A stretch of 64,000 nucleotides of DNA from Syngnathus acus (lineage: Eukaryota; Chordata; Actinopteri; Syngnathiformes; Syngnathidae), in NCBI RefSeq assembly GCF_901709675.1, contig NC_051091.1, forward strand, positions 6,854,967-6,918,966, in the 5' to 3' direction. Each line of letters opens with the position of its first letter. Position 1 is the stretch's first letter. A program made the translations under genes and the position numbers. A model generated the notes under the pieces. It was not told the DNA's origin. It made no database searches and worked only from the letters and a program-made list of their open reading frames with translations. This document shows positions 24,649 to 35,527 of the stretch, one piece after another.

Positions 24649-26350
24649 TTACATGAAGGACCATCTGGGCCCGGTGGTGAGCAACATGGCCGTTAGCGGC
24701 AGGGTCAACGCCGCTACAGGTGACCTCATGCTTGGACTCGAGCTGGGGCTACACAGATCAAACAAGCTTCCCTGGAAACGCATCTTTCGGGAGTCCTGCC
24801 TCAGAGTCTCCCAGATGGAACTGACTTCCTGCTGGCAGTCAGACAGCGCCGTCAGGGCACACGTGTGGAAAGCTTCCCAGTGGCTGCGGCAAACAAAGCA
24901 TCATCAGATCAGCACCGCCAATCATCTACCTTATTATCCACAATTCATCCCTGCTGGCTGTCGCCGATTCAGTTACTTGTCAATAATCCATCACGGCGAT
25001 GGATACGGCGGCTCGCGGTAAGTCAAATTGAGCTTTAACTACCATGGTAACCGCTTCCCAGCGAGAAACAATATCACTGATGTTATTGCGAGAGTAAATT
25101 CCTCAACAGAAAGCTCATGTGTAAATCACTGTCTAAACCGGTGGTGGAGTGCAATAACAATGACAAAACAGACCCTGGAATTTCATTACCACTCCAGCAG
25201 AGTCATAAATTATTTAGATGAGTGGCTCAGTGTCTCAGCACCATACTGGATGTCTTCCTCCTCCCGGATGATGGACTGCGCTCTTTGCTTTTGTCACGAG
25301 ATGCCGAGCTTTCCTTGCATTTGCATTATTCTGCTCAGTCATGGATCTTACTGATAAAAATGAACTCTTTACACTCTCCATCTAATGAAATCTGACACTG
25401 GAGCTGATCGAGAACTCTCCTTTTACAAACAGTTGTCATTTAAAAATGCTCTTTATAATAGCGGTTTTAGATCACAGTGCACTGCGTTGCCAAATTTGCC
25501 CCCCGGCCCAAAAGCTAAAAAAAGAAGCAGAGAAAAATCGATATGGTGCTGCAGTTGTACACCTTAGAAATTGTATTCACATTTGATCTATTTTCACGTT
25601 TCATCTTGTGTCACCTGCACACAGCCGCCACTCCCCTTTCGCTGGTCACGTTTTCCTGATAGTTGTCCATGCTCTCCCCCAGCTCCAGGACACAATCAGA
25701 GAAGTCCTTGTAAACGTTGTCACAATTCACATCTGATGAATCCACCAGCATGGAGATGGAAAGGATCACTGAAATACACATGCAGGTGACATCTTGTTAC
25801 CACAGAGAGCGCAATTGAATCTTGATGAGGATATTAGACGAGATTCAAACCCAGAACCTCTAAACTGTGAGGCAGATGTGTCGACCATTATGACGCTTGA
25901 TAATGTTTCACAAAAAAAGGTTGACTGAGATTATAATTCTTTCTAAATGTGTCCCACATCTCCACTTGACACTTCTGAAGAGCTCATACATAAATAATTC
26001 TCGGGTTTAATTGAATCAAATCACTTGGGCAACATCATTTGAACTTCACTCACCCCCCTCGAAATGCAGAAGGACATTTTGGAAGGACCAAGTAAAAAGA
26101 AGCATTCGCTAACGGGCATTTAAAAAAAAAAAACTTACTGCGCCTGCTTGCGTTTTTTTAATCTCTGCGTGTACTCCATCGACCACATGTCTCATGTAAC
26201 GTTCCCGTCAGGCGTGTACAGCACTGATGTCACACTTATGGCTGCACGCAGGAAGATGTATAAAAATAAAAAAATACGACAGCACGGAGATGTCTTACCT
26301 AAGGCAAAGCCGAGGATCTCCCCGGTCTTGGTCGACGTGAACAATCCCAT
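24649..26350 (-). CDS. nrn1: neuritin (GPI-anchored neurite growth factor)
   Basis: Neuritin is a small GPI-anchored surface protein induced by neural activity that promotes neurite growth and synapse stability. Three minus-strand exons, 26350-26299, 25768-25615 and 24883-24649, join to 146 aa (human NRN1 142). The first exon and the start of the second form a signal peptide (ILGFALVILSISML). The mature part has six cysteines in the family spacing: NCDNVYKDFSDC, AAVCSHWEAFHTC, LSDC and FDLC. SIWETLRQDSRKMRFQGSLF matches the family core. The end is a Ser-rich omega-site region and a hydrophobic tail (AALTLPLTAMLLTT), as needed for GPI attachment. An NVT sequon is present. ssr1 lies immediately upstream, as near NRN1 on human 6p, which supports nrn1 over nrn1l. 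It is rather diverged from mammalian NRN1. Confidence 0.9.
25840..25895. repeat. dispersed repeat fragment
   Basis: The stretch CAGAACCTCTAAACTGTGAG plus GCAGATGTG and a downstream ACCATTATG resembles fragments at about 20180-20210, 34410-34460 and 62170-62220. This motif is widespread in fish genomes. The family cannot be named from the sequence alone. Confidence 0.4.
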
Positions 26351-27347
26351 GTCATCCCATTTCACGCTCCGTGATGCGATCGTTAATCGGATTAGAGGAA
26401 CCTGGAGTAACAAAAAGAAGGCGCTGGGAAAATTAGCTGCTCATATTTTGACACGAGTCGTGTTTCAGTACAAGAGTGTAAAAAAAAAAAAAAAAAAAAA
26501 GAAACAATCGGTGGGTGTGTGCACAAAGCCCTTCCCTGCTCCGGTCGATGACGTTGTCTCTCCCCTCCGACGGAAAAATGAGCTAACCGCCCCCCTTTCG
26601 GAAGCGGGCAGCCCCCTCCCTCCTCCATCCTTGCCTCCTCCATCTCTCCCTCCTGCAACCTTGATACATCACAGATTAATCACGCTGCTTCATCTTTTTA
26701 TCAGCTCATCTCCATGCAGGATGTGTAAATAAAAGATCAAAAGACTTGCTAAACCTGTATGCCACAAAACAAAAACATCTTTTTTTTCTTTTTTTTTTGG
26801 TAAAATTTATTTTTCTCCAAAAAGTCTTTCAACAAAGTCTGTAACCCCTTCAAGACACATTTCGGAATCATCCAACGACCTGTAGAAAAACCTTTTTTTG
26901 TTCGAATTGCAGCTGCCATCACTCTGCTATCTTTGAAATGTCACTTCAAGGACACAATGTAGTGTTGTTTTTTTTAAAATCACAATTGCATTGCATTGTT
27001 GCACACTGACTATAAAGATTCTAATTCAAATGGCTTTTTTGAAGGTCCTATGAAATGGCACGGACAGATAAGGCTGATAACTGTATCACATACAGATGCT
27101 GAGATGCTTTCAGCCATACCCATTTCCTGTGTACTCACACAGAAACATTCATCGTTACAAAAAAAAACAAAAAAAACTTAAACTGAACAATCAGTACAGA
27201 TAGTGTCAAGATGTCAACGCTAAGAGCAGCGGAGCAGAAATTGAAACAAGTCCAAACACTGTCATTCATCACGCATCAGACATGTGCGAGGAAATGAGCT
27301 TCGAAATCCTCGTGGACTTTATGTTGACTGAAGGAGAGGCAACAGCT

Positions 27348-29831
27348 TTATTGATCCGCTCCGGCTGCCCGCTTGGTTCGTTTCCGTGGTGAGTTTTTTG
27401 GAGAAGCTTTGTCTGAGAGATAGAAAGCAGAAATTAGGATCAAATTTCCTCAATTACATTATAGTTGGAGAAAAAAAAAAAAAAAAAAGAACTTACTCAT
27501 GGCATTGAGAGTCTCCTGAGGAATCCAGCTGATGTCCACATCGTTCTTCCCAACAGTGCCCTTCTCGAACTTTACTGAGATTCTCTTTTTCTGAAAAACA
27601 AAATTCACAACCTTCCTCATATAAGGAAAAAAATCCAACAGTAGAGTACCAGGGGAATTTCTGAATTCAAATCGTAGAATTGATTTAAAAATACTTACCG
27701 TCCGTGATTCCAGAACCTGGTACATCGCAAAGAGCATCAGCACCACTAGCCCGCTGAGGAAGATGTACATAAACACTCTGCAAAAGAACATAACGCAGCC
27801 ATTAGCCTAAGTCTGGGAAATGTTTCTTAAGATACATACATTTTATGAACCAATAGAAAGGTGGGAGGCATCACAAGCGGATGAGCTTCTTGCACTAAAA
27901 ATCTGACAACTCCAATTTCACACCTCCTTTTACAGTTTGGTAGGACAACACTTTAGGGAAATGCAAGCTGGCTCTGTGGGCATTAATTGTGAAATAAGAC
28001 TTGATGGAATGGGAGCATTATTTCTTTTCAAATTCAAATATCTATGAAAAAAAGGACAAAAGAGGAATGCCTTACGTTTCACCATCCAGTCCTTCTTCTT
28101 TATCAACGATGGTGACAGTCTGGTTGTAAATGGCGGTTTGAAAGACTGAGCCCTGAAGAACAATCACAAACATTCAGTATGAACAAAAGATAGCGATTTC
28201 ATCTTTTTTTTGTGATGATGTGGTCGTCGGTGCAAAAAAAAAAGGACATAATGACAAATACTGTACTGGCTCACCTGAGTGTCGTGATAGTTGAGGAGGA
28301 TAACGAGACCGAATGGACGACCGGCCATGGGCTGAGCTGGGATGAAAGAATATTCGAAGGAGGCCTGCGCGCCCGGTTGAACCACCGTACTCAGAGGCAA
28401 AGCTGTGAACTACGCAATCAAATAAAACCTATTAGGATACGAGGTGGTCATTCTGAAAAAAATATCGTTACTTCCTGATCTGACTTACATTCTGAATGTA
28501 GAATTGGAAGTCCTGGGGATAACGGAAAGAGGCCTCCAAGGACTCAACGGTGAAATCCTGACTGCCCTTGTTGGTGAAACCCACTAGGAATCTCACAATC
28601 TCATTGGCAGGAAACTCTAAAGGATTTATTTACATAAGGAGATGAGTATTAGAGTGCAATGCTGAACCAAAGAAAAACCGACTCACCTTCTCCTGTCGTG
28701 AAGACGATGGTTGTGTCGGCATCAGTGTGAGATGTTAACAATTTCTCATCCGCGTCAGAGTCATCGTCGTCATCTCCTTCCTGACATACAATTGTGTTAT
28801 TAGAGGTCCATTGGAAAATAATACCTCTCAGTTTTTTTTTTTACATACAGAGCTTTGGATCTGATCTTCCTCCACCGGCACCTCTTCTTCGTCATCTTCT
28901 TCTTCCTCATCAACAGATGCATCTGGGTCAATGTCCTCAGAAGATTCAGTGTTGGCAGACACTCTCCCTGCACAACAATAAAGACATTTTAGATTTTTAT
29001 TCTCATAATTTTGTACATATAGTGATTTGCAACAGAGCAGTTTGATTAGATGCACACACTCGCTAGTCACCTGCAAAATATTCATCTTAAGGTAATGGAG
29101 ACAATGTATGCTTAGTTCTTGTAAACATTTGCAGCTACTTTGAGCATACTACAAACATTTTTTTCCATAGATGCATGCATGATAATCACTAATTCAAATC
29201 TGGAGGTTATTCATATTGCAAAAATATAAAATTGAGGATAAGTACTGGAAGTCACAATGGAATTTAATTTTTTTTATATTTTATTCACTTTATAAAAAGA
29301 ATATTTGGACAAATTTACACTGCAGCAGAGTAGGGCAGCTTGACCTATGACGTCAGATAACCCTCCAAATTGTATTTCACCTATGGTGACGTGTCCCATC
29401 AGGCGTGTTGCTCCATCGACACACTTCAAGTTTAAAGAGATGAATTTAAAACATCTGCGTACTTGCTGGCGAATAAATTCAAGTGTGCGTGTCCGCGCAT
29501 GTGGGAAATCCTCACGTTTAACGCTAGCAGACGTCGATAACTTTCATTCATTCATTCCGAATGAGCGCTTGTAAACTAGTAGACGATCAATAATATCCAT
29601 GAAGTTGATCGTTTCAGATCATGAAGAAAAGTAGTTTAGAATGCACACGGCCGACTGGCTTCACATCTTCTCATGGGAAATATGCCACGTCGATATGTTT
29701 GACAGTCTTATTCGCATTTTAACTGTACAAAAAGAAATTATACGGTCTAAAAATACCTTACCCATAGATATCAAGCCGCAGGGGAAAGCCAGGAGGAGCA
29801 ACAGCAACATTTTTGATCCGAAAGTAAACAT
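27348..29831 (-). CDS. ssr1: translocon-associated protein subunit alpha (SSR alpha)
   Basis: A subunit of the TRAP complex, which sits beside Sec61 in the ER membrane and helps start translocation of some signal sequences. Minus-strand exons: 29831-29762, 28967-28849, 28780-28687, 28616-28489, 28409-28275, 28152-28076, 27777-27699, 27590-27497, 27412-27348. They join to 286 aa, identical in length to human SSR1. A signal peptide ([15 protein letters not shown]) is followed by a long acidic lumenal stretch ([19 protein letters not shown]), the conserved [17 protein letters not shown] and [19 protein letters not shown] block with an NFT sequon, [12 protein letters not shown], one transmembrane segment ([17 protein letters not shown]), and a basic cytosolic tail ([17 protein letters not shown]). 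Translation may start at 29831 or seven codons later; both leave the signal peptide intact. Confidence 0.97.
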
Positions 29832-29954
29832 TTTTGGAGCGAGTTTGCAGACTGAAGTTAGTTACACATCAGCGTTCTGCAGAAGAGAGAGACGCGGTTG
29901 GAAGGGGCGTGGCTGGAGAGAGTTTAGACCCGCCCATCGACTATCCTTGGAGAA

Positions 29955-30054
29955 GGGGGGGGGGGGGGGGGGGGTCAGACATTATTTTACTGCCTGGCGG
30001 TTCGGCACAAGCGGATTTTCAATATTTATTCTTTTTTTTTTGGGGGGGGGGGGG
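29955..30054. repeat. two poly-G tracts
   Basis: Twenty G at 29955-29974 and thirteen G at 30042-30054, separated by 67 bp, about 125-220 bp upstream of the ssr1 start codon. Homopolymers of this length are prone to length error in sequencing. Confidence 0.9.
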
Positions 30055-30552
30055 CATGTTGACACGCCTACCCCAGAATGTTGTTAATTGCTAATTAATT
30101 CTTTTGCTCCGATGAATGGCACGGTCATGAACATGCAGAAACCACACAGGAAGGGTTAGGCCTTGATTCAAACCAATTTCAGACCTGTTGGGTGTAACCA
30201 CTTTTAACACCCTGCTACCCAAGTATATCCTGGTGAATAACCTCCCAAATCTCTGCTAGCATCAATTATCAAATGTCTGAAATGCTGCCGAAACCCAATG
30301 TTATACTTTAGTCACCCCTTTTTTTCCCCTGCACCTTCTTTTGTTGATCTTGTAAATTAAGCCAGATTTTATGCTCAATCTTTATTTTTCAACATGGTGT
30401 TATTCTCAGTTTGTGGTTTTCTGCCAAAGCTCACATCCTGTCTAACAGTTTTTCGTGCTCAGCGTGCCTACTCAGAAGACAGTCGCAGCTTGCAAGTCAC
30501 CATTGAAATTAGTCAGCGCAGATAAACTGCTTGTGATCACAGAATCATCAAC

Positions 30553-31898
30553 ATGTCAAACTGTTCTTGTTGCCTATTCACAAGTGGTAAGTCTTGAAAT
30601 AGATATTACTCATGTCATAATCTCGATCATTAAGTGTAGATCTAAGCTATATTGCGAAAGTTTTGCTTTTACAAAGATTACTATGTTCCGTTTTGGTGTG
30701 TTAATTTACAGTGTTGTGTATTGCATTGTTGGAGGGTGCATGGTTAACTTTTATTCAACCTGTGCATGCCTTATTTAAAGTGTGTCGCATGTTTGTGTGT
30801 GGTCATTGTTGTCTCATTCTTGCTCTTTTTTGAAACACTAAAAGCTCAACACAAAAACTGGCAAAATTATGAAATAGGTTAGCCAATGAATAATCCCGCA
30901 AGTAAAATGTTTATTTGCGTAATAATTTTTCTCATATAATGTATTATATATAATGAATCTGTAATCAAGTCATTTCTGTTCTCTCCTTTGCCAGATGGTT
31001 CTGGCTTCTGCTTCTGGGTGATCAGTGGATTACTGATACTGTCATTTTCTTGCAATATTATTTTTTGTGTTTTAAAATTATGTTGCTCAGGTAATCAATT
31101 TATTTGCCTTTAAAACAGTTCAACAAATGTATTTTGGTCATCTAATATTTCATTTGTTCCTCTGTATGCTTCATCAGAGAACAAAAAATGTTGGTCAAGA
31201 CAAAGGTATTTAAATTTTGCCTAATCCAAATAATATAGGATATTTGTATTTCTAAAACTGCAACCCTCGATCAAAAACACATTTCTTTTATGTGCTGTTT
31301 AGTCAGAGTGTCCAACAGATGAGTGATAATCCAATATATGGAAACGTCAGCTGTATGCAAACTAGTAAGTCATTTTGGGAATTTTCCTCTTGCATTCTGG
31401 ATTTGTGTCGACTTTCAACATTTCGTTCTCAGGTGCAACTGAAATTTCTGAAACCAATCCTTCACGCTTGACAGTCAGTTCGTCATCTCTGCAAGATCCA
31501 CTGAGCCCAAGCCCTGACTCGCAGGTTTATTTTTTTTTTTATACAACTTTATTGCAAAAACAACGAAAAGGAAGTTAGCACATTACCATCACCATGTAGT
31601 TGAAAATAAAATTAAGTGAAGCAATTACATAGGGATCCTCTTTATTTTCTCTTTTCAGCCACAAAGTCCAGACTGTTACGCCAACCTGGACCTAAAGAGC
31701 TCCAAGAACAAGTCTGCTGGCAGTTCTCCTCTGGTTGAATACTCAGTCGTGTTTCAGTCCGATGCAGTGGGAAAGAAAGGCAAAAAAAACGCGCATTCAG
31801 ATACTACCGTGACGGATGTGTATGCTTCTGTGCAAACCAAGCGCACCAAAACTGACGACAACGCAGACATTGCGCAATATTATGCTAATCGTGTTTGA
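30553..31898 (+). CDS. sit1: signaling threshold-regulating transmembrane adaptor 1 (SIT)-like
   Basis: SIT1 is a lymphocyte transmembrane adaptor whose phosphotyrosines recruit SHP2 and GRB2 and tune antigen-receptor signalling. Six exons, 30553-30586, 30995-31090, 31178-31205, 31303-31364, 31433-31524 and 31659-31898, join in phase to 183 aa (human 196). There is a short ectodomain with an N-glycosylation sequon (MSNCSCC), one transmembrane helix (FWVISGLLILSFSCNIIFCV), and a cytosolic tail with five tyrosine motifs in the human order: NPIYGNVS, DCYANLDLK, VEYSVVF (ITIM-type), DVYASVQTK and QYYANRV at the C-terminus. YGN and YAN are GRB2-type YxN sites. Overall identity to human is low, so the assignment rests on motif order, topology and exon phases. 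A polyadenylation signal is at 32444-32449. Confidence 0.85.
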
Positions 31899-32443
31899 GA
31901 AGAGCCGTGGCAGGTCGAACTGTCAACTTCTAACCACAAGGTGGCACTGTTGATCATTTATTGGTTGATGTCCTTGAGGTTAAAACGGCCATGGCATAGT
32001 GAAGTTCATATATGCCAAATGATATGTTTAAACGTAAACTCAAAACTTACCTTTAGACCTAGTCTTTAGTCTCGTTCTATTTTCAAATGTAATTGAAAGA
32101 TTGTTTTCATCTTTTTTAAAGTGAACTTTTTGCTTTTATTTTGTGCTTAGCTTTTAGTGATCATATTTTTATAGCTCTTGATTCGCCATTTGTCTTATTT
32201 TGTATCATTCATTTTACTCTTAATCTCATCAATTTTATCTTGAATAATCAACCCCATTCAAACCAATATTTTAAAATAGATAGATAAATAAATATATATA
32301 TATATTATTTAGTTCACTCTTGATTTTGTATGTTCTTAGCTCTCTTTTCGGTCCCTGCTGTATGTGTGTAAATATTGCATGAATTTGGCAAACACGTTAT
32401 GTGACCTAGTAATACAATGTTTGTGCAAAACACATACTGAACA

Positions 32444-32449
32444 AATAAA
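32444..32449 (+). terminator. sit1: polyadenylation signal, likely sit1
   Basis: AATAAA 546 bp past the sit1 stop codon, in the same orientation and before the Rhcg-like pseudogene. Confidence 0.5.
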
Positions 32450-32514
32450 TACCGATTGACTACAAGTAAAATAAATGTGTTGTAATAAAATTGGTATTTT
32501 GGTGTACAGAATTA

Positions 32515-33513
32515 TCTTTTTTATTGTGATACAGCAGGAGAGGAGAAAACGTTCCTCTAGGGATTAAAGGGCAATTCCCCGAGTTGATATTTTGTTAACC
32601 TTAACCTGTCACCTGCATGAATTGTTATTATCTTCCCTTATCTGATAAAATTGATTACATATACAAGGAGTTATTAGTAGCAAATGAGCGGGTATGAGAT
32701 CAGACAGCCGTGAGCACACGTCACCATGAACAGATCAACAAGTTTCCAGTATGTCTGCCAGCATTGGTGATAGTGTTGGAAGGGGTCCTGACTCTATATG
32801 CCATCTTTGTCACTTATGACGACGCCAATGTCAATCAGCTTTCTTATTCACTTGTTTGCCTGCTACTTCTACTTGTGGTGTCCCGCCCGGCCCTCAGTAT
32901 TCTGGCCCTCCTTCACCTCTGCGCTTACCTTAAGAGCCGACGATCAACATCGAGCGATCTTGCACACTTTTATCAGTCTGAGCTCATCCACTGTCATGGC
33001 GTTCGCACTTTCCGCAGTGTTCAATAAGAGATGCAAGCTCACATTGGCCGACATCCAGAACGTGACTTTGGCAGGTGGTGTGACAGTTGGAGCGTCAGTG
33101 GACATGATGATTTCTCCTTCAGCCGCCTACACTTTGGCATCATGGGCTGTGTCGCTTGTTTGTTTATTTTTTTAAATAAAAGTCTCTCAGGCCCTTTCTG
33201 GCATGAAGTAAGAAGATCCAGGACCAGTGTGGAATTCACAATCTGCACAGACTGGAATCTCTGGCATCTTGCTAGCAACCAAGGAAGCCTATGGACCCAG
33301 CATGTACTAGACCTTTTCCCACCGCATTCCACCTGAGGAAAATCCAAAGCTGCTGGAGCTTCAGATGCTGATCCTCAGGTTGAAGCCAGGCTTACGGTGT
33401 ACAGCACAAAAGCATGCCTTAATATGCCTCCAGATTTTAATGGACTGGAAGATATCAAGAACTCTCTAACCTGCAATAACATTGATGTCAATAAAAATAA
33501 ATTTGCTCCATAA
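32515..33513 (+). pseudogene. truncated, frameshifted Rhcg-like copy
   Basis: A decayed copy of the Rhcg-like gene at 35528-36970, in the opposite orientation. Homology includes leader sequence on both copies (GTTAACCTTAACCT and TATGAGATCAGAC upstream of each ATG). The ATG is at 32726. One base is missing at codon 8; an internal deletion joins the segment after TYDD (about residue 38) to IHLFACYF (about residue 178). A second deletion removes the loop before VFWPSF, further frameshifts follow SAAYTL, and a third deletion joins the late extracellular part to the end (MPPDF...KNKFAP, stop 33511-33513). The intact copy's residue blocks (DIQNVTLAGGVTVGASVDMM) are still readable, so decay is moderate. 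No functional product is possible. Confidence 0.93.
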
Positions 33514-35527
33514 AGTCTGATCAACCACACTGATGCTTCACCGTTATCTATTATATCTGATGTGAATCATTCAAAGCGTAATCTTCTAATAGGTGTGTGT
33601 TATCAATCATTATGACTGTTGTTTCTATGTAGTTAATAAATGCTTATTAAGGTAAATGTGCAGACCCTTTTTTTTAAACACTTAAACATTAAATAACATA
33701 GATTTGTGGTATTGTTCATCCATTTTTATTCTATACGTCATTTGAGATGCGTATTTAGGTTTCATGGTGAAAATGTGTACAATAAACCACAGTTTGAAGA
33801 TTTGAGGCTAATACGACACCTAAGTATTACTTAATCATCAGTCGCCTTTTCCTTTTGATGAAAAATGGCTGCTTATTATCTGCATTTCAAAGGTGATACC
33901 ACTACATGTGTGCGATAATACTGTATGCTTTGCCACCTCACCTACAAACTAAATTTGAAAGTTCAAAAAGTGACTATATGTACTGCTTGGGTCATGAACT
34001 GATTTAACACTGATCCGTTTGATTACTGTAAATTTTAGTATCTCAGTAGCTAGCAAAGTTGCGAGAGTATGTTAGAATTAAAATCATTTTAATATGTAGT
34101 CTACCTGGATAAGCTTAGAGAGATTACAATGATGTATTCACATAAATGAATGTCACTAGTTATAAATGATTACAGTTCATTAATAATAATGATTAAAAAC
34201 GATATTTTGAAGAAATGTTTTTACCGAAGTGTATATCAAACTGGAAGGCCCTTGCAATAGTCAGTACTCAAGAAGTAGCTCTCAATTTGAAAAATATTGG
34301 TGACCCATGATCTCCCTTTTATTTATATAATCTTTAAGTCAGAGCTGATGATCTAAATCGTTATCTAATCAATAAGTGTGCTCTATTCATCCCAGTCCAC
34401 ATTCCAGTCAGACTCGAACCCTGCACCTCTGAGGCGGCTGTGCTAACCAGTGTACCATCATATTGTAATGAAATAAAATAATACGATTAAATTGACATGA
34501 TTTATGGATAGAATTTGGGCACTAAAAATACAGTATTATACAATATTGTGATACTGTATCAAGTATCAATGTCATGCAATAAATACTTGTGTGTAAAATT
34601 GTAAATACGGTTGTAAAACATAGTTTCTGCAGATAGTTGTGTTTCTATCTAAGTTCATTATCATTCAAAATATTGCACTGTAAATACAAGGAAGCTTGTG
34701 ACGTGTGTATCATCTGGTTTAACACTGGTGATGACTATTATTGCCACAAATGTTCTTTTGAGGAATGTTGCATTATCAGGCTTGGAAATATCCGGTAAGA
34801 AGCATGAAATGTATTAGCGATGGTAGAACGTTTTTAACGCACCTATGTAGAGTAAACTGGACATTTTAGCATGCTGCGCGTTTTTAAGGACTGCACACGA
34901 CAAGAATATGAAATAATCTTTAAAATGATCTATTACTACATGTCGGAAATTCACTGGCCAAAATTCAGACCTAAATTAGATTAGTCTTCGTGCTTTTATT
35001 AAATGACTGACTGATTGTTCTTCTCCTCATCTAATCAATGACTTAGTGTGGGTGGCAATACAAGTCTCTTTTTCAAGATTCAATTTTGGTTTGTAGGTAA
35101 GGTGCATTATTATCTCACACAGTGGCGTTATCTTCCGGAAGCCGATGATAAGCAGTCGCGCTTCATCAAAGGAAATGGGGTACTGATGATGAAAGTGAGA
35201 TATTTGCATAAAAGCAGCCACGCAACCTTCCAACTGTGCACCTACTTATACTCTGCACTACTTAGTTTTACTGTAAGGACTCAATAAATAAACTAGACTG
35301 ATTAACGAAATAGTATTTGTTGACCTGTGTTGAAGTAATACCAGTTATTGTTTGTATTTCAAAAAAGGAGTCTTCACCTTTATTATTTTTAAAAATGTAT
35401 TTAATAAATAGAAAAAACAGTCATAATGATTCACAACATATAAATCACCTATTAGAAGTTTACACATTGGTTGACTCATATTATATGTAAACAATGGCAG
35501 GGAAACATCGACGTGTCTGCTCAGACT
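33514..35527. other. spacer between the two Rhcg-like copies
   Basis: About 2 kb of AT-rich sequence with no recognised gene. A dispersed repeat fragment (CGAACCCTGCACCTCTGAGG, then GCTGTGCTAACCAGTGTACC) is at about 34410-34460. The 3' UTR of the intact Rhcg-like gene enters from the right. Confidence 0.45.

Noticed and set aside
26392-26732. Overlapping frames upstream of nrn1
   Set aside because: They run through a poly-A tract and Pro-rich low-complexity sequence in the nrn1 leader region.
32710-33336. Rh-like frames of about 100 codons as separate short genes
   Set aside because: They are out-of-phase pieces of one truncated Rhcg-like pseudogene.
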